The position numbers and the translations under genes are program-made. From a virus, in IMG/VR virus record IMGVR_UViG_3300025009_000157, positions 1 through 48,653 of that record: a DNA stretch of 48,653 nt; one strand, given 5' to 3'. How positions within the stretch are numbered: the first letter of the stretch is position 1; each line of letters begins with the position of its first letter. Shown here in pieces: positions 6,103-13,914 of this stretch. The notes beneath the pieces were generated by a model, which was not told the origin of the DNA, made no database searches, and worked only from the letters and a program-made list of their open reading frames with translations.

Positions 6103-6969
6103 ATGGCAAAGCGTACAGGCATAATGTTAGCATACCCATACGATGCGCGCCGCTTGCAGAAGTGGCTCTGTGAAGGACCAGTACTAATACAGCCAAAGCT
6201 CAATGGGCACAGGGCAATATGGGACGTACAGGAAGGTTGTCTGCGCTCTTCTCAAGGAAATGTAACAAAGAGTGTTCCGCACATAACGCTTGGCATAGAG
6301 CAGTCAATGCTCCGAGACCTTCCCCTTGACGGGGAGCTATATGTACATGATATGCCCTTTCAAGAGATAACAAGTATTGTCTCGCGAGATGTTACTCTAC
6401 ATGACAAGCATCGCGAGATAGAATATCATGTATATGACCTAATACTAACAAGTGTCGGCACATATATGTTCGATAGGACAGCCATTCTGGAGAGCCACCT
6501 TTCTAGGCACTGCCAGGACATACCGGCAAGCATCCGTCTCGTCCCCACGCATACTGTGCATACACAACAGGAAATGGAAGAACTTCTCAGCATATACATA
6601 GCCCAAGGATATGAGGGCATCATCATGAGGAATCCCCTTGGCAGGTATGAGAAGAAGAGAAGCACAAACATGATGAAGCTCAAGCCACGGAGTTCCGACT
6701 GGTATCTAGTCTGTGGTGTTCAGCAGGAGTATACCATACAGGGAGAGCCAAAGGAAGCCGCAGGAAGTCTAATCTGTCGCGATCCCGAAGGCAATTACTT
6801 CAAGGTAGGAAGTGGTCCAATGCTTACTCATACTATGCGTGAGGAACTCTGGCAGTATAAGGAACGTGCAATTGGGAAGTGGGCTCACATATACTATCCG
6901 GAGAAGACAGAGAGAGGCGTACCGTTTCACCCTATCATAAAAGAACTAGCAGAGGAGCCAGGAGAATGA
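6103..6969 (+). CDS. ATP-dependent DNA ligase
   Basis: It seals nicks in DNA, joining Okazaki fragments and repaired strands. The 288-aa length is near the minimum for phage ligases. Motif I is KLNGHR at 32-37, so the adenylated lysine is K32; the usual KxDG has N34 in place of D. Motif III is DGE at 76-78, motif IV EGIIMR at 171-176 and motif V MKLKPR at 191-196. Residues from about 200 form the OB-fold. AGGAG lies 6 nt before the start. It begins a long tight run of genes with ATGA or few-base junctions reaching 8966. Confidence 0.9.
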   Translation: MAKRTGIMLAYPYDARRLQKWLCEGPVLIQPKLNGHRAIWDVQEGCLRSSQGNVTKSVPHITLGIEQSMLRDLPLDGELYVHDMPFQEITSIVSRDVTLHDKHREIEYHVYDLILTSVGTYMFDRTAILESHLSRHCQDIPASIRLVPTHTVHTQQEMEELLSIYIAQGYEGIIMRNPLGRYEKKRSTNMMKLKPRSSDWYLVCGVQQEYTIQGEPKEAAGSLICRDPEGNYFKVGSGPMLTHTMREELWQYKERAIGKWAHIYYPEKTERGVPFHPIIKELAEEPGE

Positions 6970-7313
6970 CCACCCCATATAACACACGCATTAGACAGAG
7001 TGCCCGCATAGACATGCGTTCCTTCGCAGAGAATTGGCGGGCCCTCCTCCCCTATGAGAGACAGTATCAGCAGGCACTCTTCGCCCTTGGGGAGTTCGAG
7101 CAGGAATATCATGAGAAGCTGGGCACACTTGGCATATCCTCCCCTACCCATACGGAGAGGAGTACAGACCTTATCTGTGAATATGTTGCCTTGAAGTATG
7201 CCCTACTGACAAATCTCCAGCATAGGATACAAGAAGTCTGTACACACATGGAGACCTTTGTGCAAGTCAAGCAGCAGGTAATTGAGGACAATCCAGAAGG
7301 AGACACACAATGA
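6966..7313 (+). CDS. Unknown 115-aa helical protein
   Basis: It starts in the ATGA overlap with the ligase stop, with GAGGAG upstream. The protein is alpha-helical throughout, with many Gln, Glu and Tyr residues and probable coiled-coil stretches at about 25-50 and 80-110. No enzyme motif. Its position between ligase and a zinc-ribbon protein suggests a structural or adaptor part of the replication or recombination machinery. This is inferred from context only. Confidence 0.65.
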   Translation: MTTPYNTRIRQSARIDMRSFAENWRALLPYERQYQQALFALGEFEQEYHEKLGTLGISSPTHTERSTDLICEYVALKYALLTNLQHRIQEVCTHMETFVQVKQQVIEDNPEGDTQ

Positions 7314-7783
7314 ATAACCTACCCCGCATAGTATACATGAATGAAAACGAGACAATGCGCATAGTCCAGACAGAAGACGACATACATATTGAGGAGCTGA
7401 ACGGGCTCGATGCAATGGGGCGCGCCCGCTGGACCCCTTATACTCACCCAGTGCAGATCATTAAGGCACTCAAGCGCGGCTATAGGAATGCAATAGAGAC
7501 ATATGAGGCGGCCACCCGGCAGCTGAAAGAGAAGCAGTCCCTGATAGACCAACTGCAGGAATTCCCTCCCTCCGTCATAGATCGCAAGCAGATAAAGTGT
7601 TCTTGCTGTGATACAACGACAGAAACCCTCATGTCCCTCTACAATGGGCTAATATGCCCTATATGCAGTAGAGAGGTCCTCCTTATGTTGGTTAAGTCAC
7701 CACAAGAAGAGCCTATAAGCACATGGATCATCCAATGCATGGCAGCCCGGCATAAAATGCTGCACAAGGAGGACGCAGAATGA
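7310..7783 (+). CDS. Zinc-ribbon protein of unknown function
   Basis: The 157-aa protein has two CxxC pairs, C97/C100 and C116/C119, spaced as in a small zinc ribbon. A helical region (about 45-85) precedes them and a helical tail follows. Such ribbons mediate DNA or protein binding in phage replication proteins. The ATG lies in the end of the preceding gene (AAGGAG upstream), and the stop overlaps the nuclease start, so this gene and the nuclease are probably made together. Confidence 0.7.
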   Translation: MNNLPRIVYMNENETMRIVQTEDDIHIEELNGLDAMGRARWTPYTHPVQIIKALKRGYRNAIETYEAATRQLKEKQSLIDQLQEFPPSVIDRKQIKCSCCDTTTETLMSLYNGLICPICSREVLLMLVKSPQEEPISTWIIQCMAARHKMLHKEDAE

Positions 7784-8766
7784 CCCAGTATGGCCTCCCT
7801 CTCCATTCAACATGCAGCATGCATGATAGCACCAAGCTACAGACATACATGGTCTGTCCCCGCAAGTATTTCTATCAATATGTGGTGGGCTGGGATATAG
7901 ACGTTCCAAACGTCCACCTCGAATTTGGTAGTGCCTGGCACCTCACGATGGAGCATCTCCTCATATATGGCTATGAAAGAGCCAGCATCGACGCAGCATA
8001 TACAAAGTTCTGCGACCACTACAATGCGCACTTTAGCATGGAGCAAGATATGCAAAATGGTGCGAAGAACAAAGAGAACGCATACCTTGCCTTGCTACAG
8101 TATGCTAGCCTATACAAGCATAGGGACACCTTTGATGTTCTGCAGACAGAGATAGCTGGCGACGTTACCCTTGGCGACAACAGGAAGGTATCCTTCAAAA
8201 TAGACGCGGTGTGCTCCTCTCCAGAGCGGGGAATATTCTGCCTCGAGCATAAGACAACTGGCGGCCTCACCACCCTTTGGCAAGCAGAGTGGCAGCTTAA
8301 AATGCAGATACATGTATATACGCATGTGCTGCGCCTTTGCTATCCTCCGGAAGAAGTATACGGGGTGGAGATCAACGCTACGTGCTTCCGTAGCATGCCC
8401 CGCCTAAAGAAAGACGGCACGCCCTACGCGTCAGACCGAGGAAATGAGTTCCTGCGCCTCCCAATAAGGAAGACAACCGCCGCGATGCAGATCTGGTTCG
8501 AGCATATACATGAGCTGTTCGACCGCTTGGAGTATGACTTCTCCCTGCTAGCACAGACCACCCATGACACTCCCGTGATGCGCGCGTTCAGCATGAACAC
8601 AGAGAGCTGCACGAAGTACGGTGTCTGCCCCTTCCATCAGATATGTTGCAACACCCTGTATGCAAACCCCCTGCCATATTGTGATAGCATTCCTCTAGGA
8701 TATGCGGAGAAGCGCTGGGACCCAAGGGAGAAGGAACAAACCGCAAAGAAGGTGATACACGTATGA
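7780..8766 (+). CDS. PD-(D/E)XK nuclease, Cas4/RecB-like, with Fe-S cysteines
   Basis: Probable DNA exonuclease for recombination or end processing. The 328-aa protein has the RecB-family core: FKIDAV with D142, CLEHKTT with E156 and K158, then a QLKMQ helix. Four cysteines, C26 (CPRKYFYQY) and C277, C283 and C289 near the end, are placed as in Cas4/AddB-type nucleases that hold a 4Fe-4S cluster. H54 matches the usual helical histidine. It shares the left arm with a Sak4-like ATPase and an ssDNA-binding-type protein, the usual partners in a phage recombination set. Confidence 0.85.
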   Translation: MTQYGLPLHSTCSMHDSTKLQTYMVCPRKYFYQYVVGWDIDVPNVHLEFGSAWHLTMEHLLIYGYERASIDAAYTKFCDHYNAHFSMEQDMQNGAKNKENAYLALLQYASLYKHRDTFDVLQTEIAGDVTLGDNRKVSFKIDAVCSSPERGIFCLEHKTTGGLTTLWQAEWQLKMQIHVYTHVLRLCYPPEEVYGVEINATCFRSMPRLKKDGTPYASDRGNEFLRLPIRKTTAAMQIWFEHIHELFDRLEYDFSLLAQTTHDTPVMRAFSMNTESCTKYGVCPFHQICCNTLYANPLPYCDSIPLGYAEKRWDPREKEQTAKKVIHV

Positions 8767-8966
8767 CACCTGAACTAAAAGAACTCCTATGTACAATAAC
8801 CAACTGTATAATGCTATCTGCCCACACAACAGAGAAGAATCCGCATTGCCGCAGTTGTGATACACCAGATTGGGGCAAACACGCTGAGACCTGTGAATAC
8901 CTTTCTCTCGTAAGGCAGATCAATAAACTCTGCTCAAACAGACCGGAAAGCAGGGAATACCCGTAG
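8763..8966 (+). CDS. Small Cys/His-rich protein
   Basis: The 67-aa protein starts in the ATGA overlap with the nuclease stop. It has a possible zinc knuckle in its middle: CRSC, then GKHAETC, giving C-x2-C and H-x3-C ligands. It may be an accessory subunit of the upstream nuclease. No family recognised. It ends the tight gene run; a 37-nt gap follows. Confidence 0.6.
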   Translation: MTPELKELLCTITNCIMLSAHTTEKNPHCRSCDTPDWGKHAETCEYLSLVRQINKLCSNRPESREYP

Positions 8967-9003
8967 GACAGAACGTTGTAACATAATAATAGGAGGAAAA
9001 ACA

Positions 9004-9504
9004 ATGTTTCACACCGTAACAGAACGTAGCATAGGGATAGTAACCATATATCTAGGAGGCCCCATCGACGGGCTCCCTATAATAAAGGCAACCGCATGGC
9101 GCAACTATCTGACAGGCAAGCTAGAACAGCTCGCGCCCGGTAGAGTCGCCACTCATGCGTTCCGTGTCCTCGACCCTCTGCGGGGCTTTCTCCTCCCAGA
9201 GGCCCTCGGTACAGACATCATAGCAGTAGGCGCCACGACCACACCCCTCGTAAACAGTTGCAATGTAGTTGGCCGTGCCCTACAGGACATCAACAAGGCC
9301 GACATTTTGATATTCCATGCTCCGGAAGGTCATGTGTTCGGCCCCGGTAGCAACTTCGAGTTCGGCTATGCATGTGCCCAGAAAAAGACATGCCTAGTGG
9401 TTGGAGACTGGGCGTCTCTCCCCCTTTTCATGAAGGAACTCTGCGCCTACTGTGTGCCTAACTTGGGACAAGTCATCCCGCTTATCCAAACCTTGATAGC
9501 ATAG
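9004..9504 (+). CDS. Nucleoside 2-deoxyribosyltransferase-like protein
   Basis: This superfamily cleaves or transfers the base of (deoxy)nucleosides or nucleotides. The 166-aa protein opens with a strand and GGPIDG (residues 18-23), has the ADILIF strand at 99-104, then GPGSNFEFGYA, in which E119 is at the place of the catalytic glutamate. Phages use such enzymes in nucleotide pool salvage or to make or remove modified bases. A strong AGGAGG site starts it. Whether it acts as a transferase or a hydrolase cannot be told from sequence. Confidence 0.8.
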   Translation: MFHTVTERSIGIVTIYLGGPIDGLPIIKATAWRNYLTGKLEQLAPGRVATHAFRVLDPLRGFLLPEALGTDIIAVGATTTPLVNSCNVVGRALQDINKADILIFHAPEGHVFGPGSNFEFGYACAQKKTCLVVGDWASLPLFMKELCAYCVPNLGQVIPLIQTLIA

Positions 9505-9517
9505 AAGGAGAAACAAA

Positions 9518-10330
9518 ATGGTAGAGCTTAGACCGAATGAGCTAGCATTCCTGGAGACACAACTCACGGACCTCCGAAAGTTGTACAAGCCCACGCCCAG
9601 CTTCAACACTCTGATATATGGAAAGCCGAAGACTGGAAAAACAACCCTTATCAGCACAGCACGCCTTCCGATCCTCATAGACTCCTTTGACGCCAAGGGC
9701 ACAGATGTTGAGGCTCTCAAGGCCCTAAAGGAAAAAGGGGAGTGCATCGTAGACGGTCGCTATGAAGCAGAAGACTTCCGCTCCCCTACTGCCTTCGCCC
9801 TCTGGGAGCACACCTTCGATCAGCGTAAGCGCAATGGGTTCTTTAACTCCTTCGCCACCTATGTTATAGACAGTATGACAACATGGGCGCAGGCCATGAT
9901 GAACCAAATCAATGCAGCTGCTAAGAGACCGGGACAGCCCGCTATACAAGACTACGGCATACAGCAGAGAACCGCACAGATGTACTATAACATGTGGGCA
10001 GAACTTCCCTGCGATGTCTTCCTATTGGCGCATGTCGACATACAGAGAGACGAAGTATCCGGGAAGATGGAGACAGGCCTCCTCGTGCCTGGAAAGCTTA
10101 GCCCCCTGACACAGAACTTCTTCAGCAATGTATTCCTCACACAGAAGACAAACACTCCTAGTGGACCGCAGTACAGCCTGATGTGCCTAGGAGATGGCTT
10201 CTATGTGGCAGGGAGTAGGGACGCGGGCAAGGTACTAACAAACAATGAGCCAACCAATATCAAGGCAATTATAAAGAAGGCCGGTCTCTCTGATGCTGAC
10301 CTTCCACCCCTTCCAGGCGTAACAAGGTAA
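9518..10330 (+). CDS. Sak4-like RecA-fold ATPase (AAA_24 type)
   Basis: Probable single-strand annealing or recombination ATPase. The 270-aa protein has Walker A GKPKTGKTT at 35-43 and a Walker B-like strand ATYVIDS with D118. The fold order fits the short RecA-core proteins known as Sak4 in phages. The next gene is an ssDNA-binding-type protein, the usual Sak4 partner. AAGGAG lies 6 nt before the start, and it begins 13 nt after the deoxyribosyltransferase-like gene. Confidence 0.8.
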   Translation: MVELRPNELAFLETQLTDLRKLYKPTPSFNTLIYGKPKTGKTTLISTARLPILIDSFDAKGTDVEALKALKEKGECIVDGRYEAEDFRSPTAFALWEHTFDQRKRNGFFNSFATYVIDSMTTWAQAMMNQINAAAKRPGQPAIQDYGIQQRTAQMYYNMWAELPCDVFLLAHVDIQRDEVSGKMETGLLVPGKLSPLTQNFFSNVFLTQKTNTPSGPQYSLMCLGDGFYVAGSRDAGKVLTNNEPTNIKAIIKKAGLSDADLPPLPGVTR

Positions 10331-10386
10331 CAAGGGCCACGAGCCCACATCATAACAAGTGCCTCATGGCACAAAGGAGCATAACG

Positions 10387-10797
10387 ATGGGTATTCTAGA
10401 CTTCAACATGAACAACGTATTCGACTTGGAGAAACTGCCAGACAACACCACGCTTGAGCTGCGCATCGAGCGAGTGGAACCAAAGACAGCGAAGAGTGGC
10501 CGACCTATGCTTCTCGTCATCCTCTCCGACCCCACGAATGATAAGGCCGAAGAGATCTTTGAGAATATGCTGTTCCCAGCCAGCACCGACACCCCCAAGC
10601 AGGCGAACCGTTACCTCAGCGATTTCCGCAACTTCTGCACAGCCTTCGGCACCCAGATCGACGAGATCACCGATGAATCTGTCACCCAGCTAGTAGGGCA
10701 GAAGGGCTGGGTAACGCTCACAACAGAACCAGCTGACCCAAAAGTAGCAAACAGTAAAGAGAGACAACAAATTGCCAGCGTTATAAAGCCACGCTAG
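10387..10797 (+). CDS. Putative ssDNA-binding protein partner of the Sak4-like ATPase
   Basis: The 136-aa start at 10387 follows AAAGGAG; an in-frame ATG at 10366 would include the ribosome site. The pattern is LELRIERVEPKTAKSG, GRPMLLVILSD, then LFPAS and a C-terminal strand GWVTLTTE. It resembles the DUF669-type OB-fold proteins that sit beside phage recombinases, which bind single-stranded DNA. The tail is basic rather than acidic. The assignment rests on pattern and gene order. A strong terminator follows it. Confidence 0.65.
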   Translation: MGILDFNMNNVFDLEKLPDNTTLELRIERVEPKTAKSGRPMLLVILSDPTNDKAEEIFENMLFPASTDTPKQANRYLSDFRNFCTAFGTQIDEITDESVTQLVGQKGWVTLTTEPADPKVANSKERQQIASVIKPR

Positions 10798-10840
10798 GCA
10801 AGACACAGTAGGCCGTTCCCCACGGCTTATCTTTCGCATA

Positions 10841-10914
10841 GGCAGGGCGTAGTATATTCCAGGACAAAACCCAACAAAGGTTCGCAATGAACCGCTACGC
10901 CCTGCCACTTTTTT
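10841..10914 (+). terminator. Rho-independent terminator with nested hairpin
   Basis: A perfect 12-bp stem, GGCAGGGCGTAG (10841-10852) with CTACGCCCTGCC (10895-10906), is followed by AC and six T. The 42-nt loop holds a second stem, GGTTC/GAACC at 10879-10893. It lies 43 nt after the preceding stop. It is the clearest terminator of the left arm, and the two-stem form is unusual. Confidence 0.85.
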
Positions 10915-10944
10915 ACCTTATACACGCTGCAGAAGGAGAACACC

Positions 10945-11208
10945 ATGCAAGTATACAACAATAAGGATACGCGTATGCACCTCTCTGTTCACATAGACAC
11001 AGAGCATAGGCAAATCCTGAACAAGATTCCGCACGGTCTCCAGCGTCGCGTGATACTATCATATATTGAGAAGTTGGGGAAGATGCTGGACGAACACGGG
11101 ATAGAGATAATTCCTGTGCTCATAGACCCCGACATCCCGCTAGATAGTATCATGCGTGTCTGGCAGAAAATAAATAGGAAGGAATCCCAAACAGATGCAA
11201 CTCAATAA
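10945..11208 (+). CDS. Unknown 87-aa protein
   Basis: It is the first gene after the terminator at 10841-10914, with AAGGAG before the start. The layout of N-terminal strand (MHLSVHID), helix (QILNKIPHGLQRRVILSYIEKL) and strand (IEIIPVLID) resembles a small dimerising or DNA-binding fold, but I cannot name it. No promoter is obvious in front, so it may rely on read-through. Confidence 0.65.
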   Translation: MQVYNNKDTRMHLSVHIDTEHRQILNKIPHGLQRRVILSYIEKLGKMLDEHGIEIIPVLIDPDIPLDSIMRVWQKINRKESQTDATQ

Positions 11209-11404
11209 CCTATTGAAGAGCGTATCTGAAATGTCCGACGATGAACTGGAGGCAATACTGGCAGCGATCCGCCAGAACCGTTTCCGCCCTCAGGAGACAG
11301 TCAAGGTAAAGACAAAGGAAAAGAAAACCATGAAGCAGAAATGCGCAACCCTCACGGCAGAGCAGAAGGCGAAACTCCTCAAGGACCTAGGCATCGAGAT
11401 ATAG
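11195..11404 (+). CDS. Unknown 69-aa basic protein
   Basis: It overlaps the preceding gene by 14 nt. The start has GGAAGGA 11 nt upstream. The protein has two helical segments (ELEAILAAIRQ and LTAEQKAKLLKDLG) joined by a Lys-rich linker, KVKTKEKKTMKQK. An internal ATG follows that linker. No recognised motif. It lies directly before a mini membrane protein. Confidence 0.6.
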   Translation: MQLNNLLKSVSEMSDDELEAILAAIRQNRFRPQETVKVKTKEKKTMKQKCATLTAEQKAKLLKDLGIEI

Positions 11405-11405
11405 A

Positions 11406-11516
11406 ATGCTATACACCATAGTTGTGGGAAGTATCCTCCTTATAGCAACCAGTATCGGTGCATTCATTCTTGGGTGTGCCTATTTCTACAGCAGGGAAAG
11501 GAACAAGCATGAATAA
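11406..11516 (+). CDS. 36-aa single-span membrane peptide
   Basis: The reading frame begins 1 nt after the preceding stop, and its end overlaps the start of the ParB-methyltransferase gene by 8 nt. It encodes one hydrophobic span (VVGSILLIATSIGAFILGCA, residues 6-25) followed by a charged tail SRERNKHE. The ribosome site is weak, so coupled translation is likely. Small membrane peptides in phage middle operons often act in lysis timing or exclusion; here that is only a possibility. Confidence 0.5.
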   Translation: MLYTIVVGSILLIATSIGAFILGCAYFYSRERNKHE

Positions 11517-12921
11517 GATAAAGGAAATTCCCCTCGCACACATTGTGTACGCTGGGGAACGTGAGGCCCATAAGGACCTAGACGGTCTGGTAGCGGCTAT
11601 GCAAGCTCGCGGGCAACTGCAGCCTATTGGCGTCTATCATAAGGAGAACGCATACCATATCCTCTATGGGAGGCGGCGCTTCTTGGCCGCACAGCGTCTA
11701 GCATGGGAAGCCATAGCTGCCACGATATATCCTGCGGAGAAACTCGACGAGTATGACGCCCTTGAGATCGAACTCATGGAAAATGTACAGAGAGAAGACC
11801 TGACATGGCACGAGCGTGATGTCTCCGTAGCCCGTCTTGACAAACTCATGCGGGCGAAGCGCATGGGGACAGGCGACAGTTGGAGCATGCGTAAGACCGC
11901 TGAGCTGATGGGCATGGCCTTAGGAAGCGTTGCAACTGCTATAAAGATGGCTGAGAGTGTAGAAGCATTCCCCCGCCTTCGAGAAGCGAAGACACGTAGT
12001 GAGGCAGAGCGCACCCTGAACACAATAGTGGAAGCCGCCGTGCTTGCCGAGAGTGCGCAGCGTGCCAGGGCAAGGGTAGACACACCCCTCACTATACAGG
12101 AACAGCAACAAGTTCTCACCGACAGCGTAGCGGGGATTCCACAACCGACAGCTTCCCAAATCGTTAGCGATAAGCAATGTGCTGCCCAACGCCGCCTGAT
12201 AAACGCATACCTAGTGAGTGATCTATCAGAGGCTCTGTCAAAAGTAGATGACAATTCCTTCCACCTTATCGAATACGATCCTCCGTATGCAATTGATCTA
12301 CGGAATGTAGTGACGCTGGATGAACAGCAAAGGGCAGACCTCATGTCAGCTGCAATATCAGAGAAGGAGTATCGTCCATTCCTCGCTAACATATTCCATA
12401 CAGCGCATAGCAAGCTGCGGCCAAACGGTTGGCTGCTCGTATGGATAGCCTTCGGCAAGTGGCAAAACATGGCGATAGAAGAACTGAGGGACGCCGGCTT
12501 TGAGGTGAACCCATTCCCTGCTATATGGGTGAAGCTATATGGGAACAGTCGTTCCCCTTCCACTACGCTCGCCCCTGCATATGAGTGCTTCCTCTATGCC
12601 CGCAAGGGGCAGGCGATCCTGGCGAAGCCTGGCAGAGACAACACCTTCATATACAAAGCGCTGCATGCTAGTGCCAAGGTACACCCCACAGAGAAACCGA
12701 TCGAGCTATATGAAGAGATCCTGCGCACATTCTGCTTCGAAGGAAACAGTGTGTGTACAGGGTTTGCTGGATCGGGCAACTTCATGCTGGCTGCCGCGAA
12801 CTGTAAACTCCCTGTAATTGGGATCGATAAGGCAGATCGATACAAGGACGCATATACCATGAAAGTAGTTAGCGGTGTGCCTGGAACATACAAGAGCCCG
12901 AATAGGAAAGGAGACCGATGA
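11509..12921 (+). CDS. ParB-like domain fused to a DNA methyltransferase
   Basis: The 470-aa protein starts at 11509 with AAAGGAAC upstream. Residues 1-100 form a ParB/Srx N-terminal domain, with YGRRRFLA at 53-60 in place of the usual GxRR box and ENVQREDL at 91-98. Helices at about 100-160 include an HTH-like MRKTAELMG. The second half is an amino-methyltransferase: motif IV DPPY at 257-260 and motif I FAGSG at 419-423, in that order, as in permuted N4-cytosine or N6-adenine enzymes. It likely methylates phage DNA at sites chosen through the ParB/HTH part, perhaps to evade restriction. Target unknown. Confidence 0.85.
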   Translation: MNKIKEIPLAHIVYAGEREAHKDLDGLVAAMQARGQLQPIGVYHKENAYHILYGRRRFLAAQRLAWEAIAATIYPAEKLDEYDALEIELMENVQREDLTWHERDVSVARLDKLMRAKRMGTGDSWSMRKTAELMGMALGSVATAIKMAESVEAFPRLREAKTRSEAERTLNTIVEAAVLAESAQRARARVDTPLTIQEQQQVLTDSVAGIPQPTASQIVSDKQCAAQRRLINAYLVSDLSEALSKVDDNSFHLIEYDPPYAIDLRNVVTLDEQQRADLMSAAISEKEYRPFLANIFHTAHSKLRPNGWLLVWIAFGKWQNMAIEELRDAGFEVNPFPAIWVKLYGNSRSPSTTLAPAYECFLYARKGQAILAKPGRDNTFIYKALHASAKVHPTEKPIELYEEILRTFCFEGNSVCTGFAGSGNFMLAAANCKLPVIGIDKADRYKDAYTMKVVSGVPGTYKSPNRKGDR

Positions 12922-13157
12922 TGATGAACAACCCGAAGCCCATGACTTGTCAAGAGCGAGACGATTTTATTTGTCGAGAAATGGAACTGAAGAAAGAGAT
13001 TGTCTTCTACCAAAAGTCTTTTGAGCGAATAGCAAACGCCTTGGGCATTGAATGTGAGTTTCAACTTTATAAATATGTAAAAAATAATGAACAGACTTAT
13101 GTCGATTTGTTGCTTGAACACATCCATGCAGTTTTACCCGTAAAGGAGAAATCATGA
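12918..13157 (+). CDS. Unknown 79-aa helical protein
   Basis: Its start overlaps the preceding stop; three ATG codons in a row follow AAAGGAG. The protein is charged and helical, with a coiled-coil stretch ERDDFICREMELKKEIVFYQ. Base and codon use differ from the neighbours: AT-richer, hardly any ATA or AGG codons, and many TTT, AAA and GAA codons. This suggests recent gain together with the next gene. Function unknown. Confidence 0.65.
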   Translation: MMMNNPKPMTCQERDDFICREMELKKEIVFYQKSFERIANALGIECEFQLYKYVKNNEQTYVDLLLEHIHAVLPVKEKS

Positions 13158-13480
13158 GTAAATTTTTGAAGTGGTACGTGAAAGAAGTGCAAGGAATTAC
13201 CCAGACGCGATATGACGTCAGGGATGCAAATGACGATGTATTATTTAGTTATTGGAATAGAGAAAAAGCCGAGCGGCGTTGCTGTGAGCACAATGCCTTC
13301 CCGCTGTTGGTGGAGGCGTTGGAGACCTGCGTTAAGGAGATTGGGTTCTTGGCGTGTTGTTGTCATTCGGGTGAATCACTCAACGAGAAAGACGAGCATG
13401 AGTTATATGAACGCATGAACGCTGCTAGGGCCGCCTTGTCTGCGGCCAAGCACCAAGAGGAGAAATCATGCCCACACTGA
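13154..13480 (+). CDS. Conserved-type phage protein of unknown function
   Basis: The 108-aa protein starts in an overlap with its neighbour. It has a beta-rich start (YDVRDANDDVLFSYW), a helix with LLVEALETC (about residues 51-59), a CCC cluster and an RAALSAAK end. The LVEAL helix and RAAL tail resemble a common but uncharacterised class of small phage proteins. Codon choice (CGG, GCG, GTG) differs from most of this genome, supporting acquisition as an island with the upstream gene. Confidence 0.65.
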   Translation: MSKFLKWYVKEVQGITQTRYDVRDANDDVLFSYWNREKAERRCCEHNAFPLLVEALETCVKEIGFLACCCHSGESLNEKDEHELYERMNAARAALSAAKHQEEKSCPH

Positions 13481-13554
13481 CCGCCCTCATAATCCTCGCC
13501 CTCTTCCTCCTATGTATCGCCACTCTCATAATGCGCTTTGGTGGAGGAGAATAA
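13468..13554 (+). CDS. 28-aa single-span membrane peptide
   Basis: It starts at 13468 with AGAGGAG 6 nt upstream, overlapping the end of the preceding gene by 13 nt. The peptide is nearly all one hydrophobic helix (LTALIILALFLLCIATLIM, residues 4-22) with a short RFGGGE tail. The tail codons double as the ribosome site for the next gene. It is a second mini membrane protein in the left arm. Role unknown. Confidence 0.55.
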   Translation: MPTLTALIILALFLLCIATLIMRFGGGE

Positions 13555-13555
13555 C

Positions 13556-13912
13556 ATGTGTCAGCATACCCCACAAGAATTCTTGCACAACCTATGGCAG
13601 GACGCTGTGTATGGGACAGACATGAATGCGGACATGCAGACGACTGTCGGGCAAGAGCTGTACCCATACCTTCGTCTGATGCTCAATCGTCTAACAATGG
13701 GGCACTTCCGATATGGTCCGCTTGGACAAAAGAAGGCACAGTTCGACAGAGTATCTGACATGCATGAACGCCTTGACGAATATGAGAAGACAGGAAACCT
13801 AGAATGCCTCATAGACGTTAGCAACCTAGCGTTCTGTGAATTCGTAGAAGGGGAGCACCCATTCGCACACTTTGCAGCAAAGCATGACGGCGCACATACA
13901 AGGAGGAAATAA
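13556..13912 (+). CDS. Conserved phage protein, possible nucleotide pyrophosphohydrolase relative
   Basis: The 118-aa protein starts at 13556 with GGAGGAG 6 nt upstream. The second half, with FDRVSDMHERLDEYEKTGNL then LIDVSNLAFCEFVEGEHP, matches from memory a widespread phage protein type often found near polymerases. That protein type has an acidic helix pair reminiscent of the MazG group. I see no full catalytic EExxE...ExxD set, so the enzymatic role is doubtful. It lies directly before an HTH-MazG fusion. Confidence 0.65.
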   Translation: MCQHTPQEFLHNLWQDAVYGTDMNADMQTTVGQELYPYLRLMLNRLTMGHFRYGPLGQKKAQFDRVSDMHERLDEYEKTGNLECLIDVSNLAFCEFVEGEHPFAHFAAKHDGAHTRRK

Positions 13913-13914
13913 CA

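Noticed and set aside
10841-10914. Possible tRNA
   Set aside because: A GGTTCGC arm recalls a T-loop, but the outer stem is 12 bp, the loop is 5 nt and no anticodon arm forms; the U-run marks a terminator.
11664-12563. 299-codon reading frame on the - strand
   Set aside because: It is antisense to the clearly assigned ParB-methyltransferase gene, with Ser/Arg-rich composition typical of a shadow frame.
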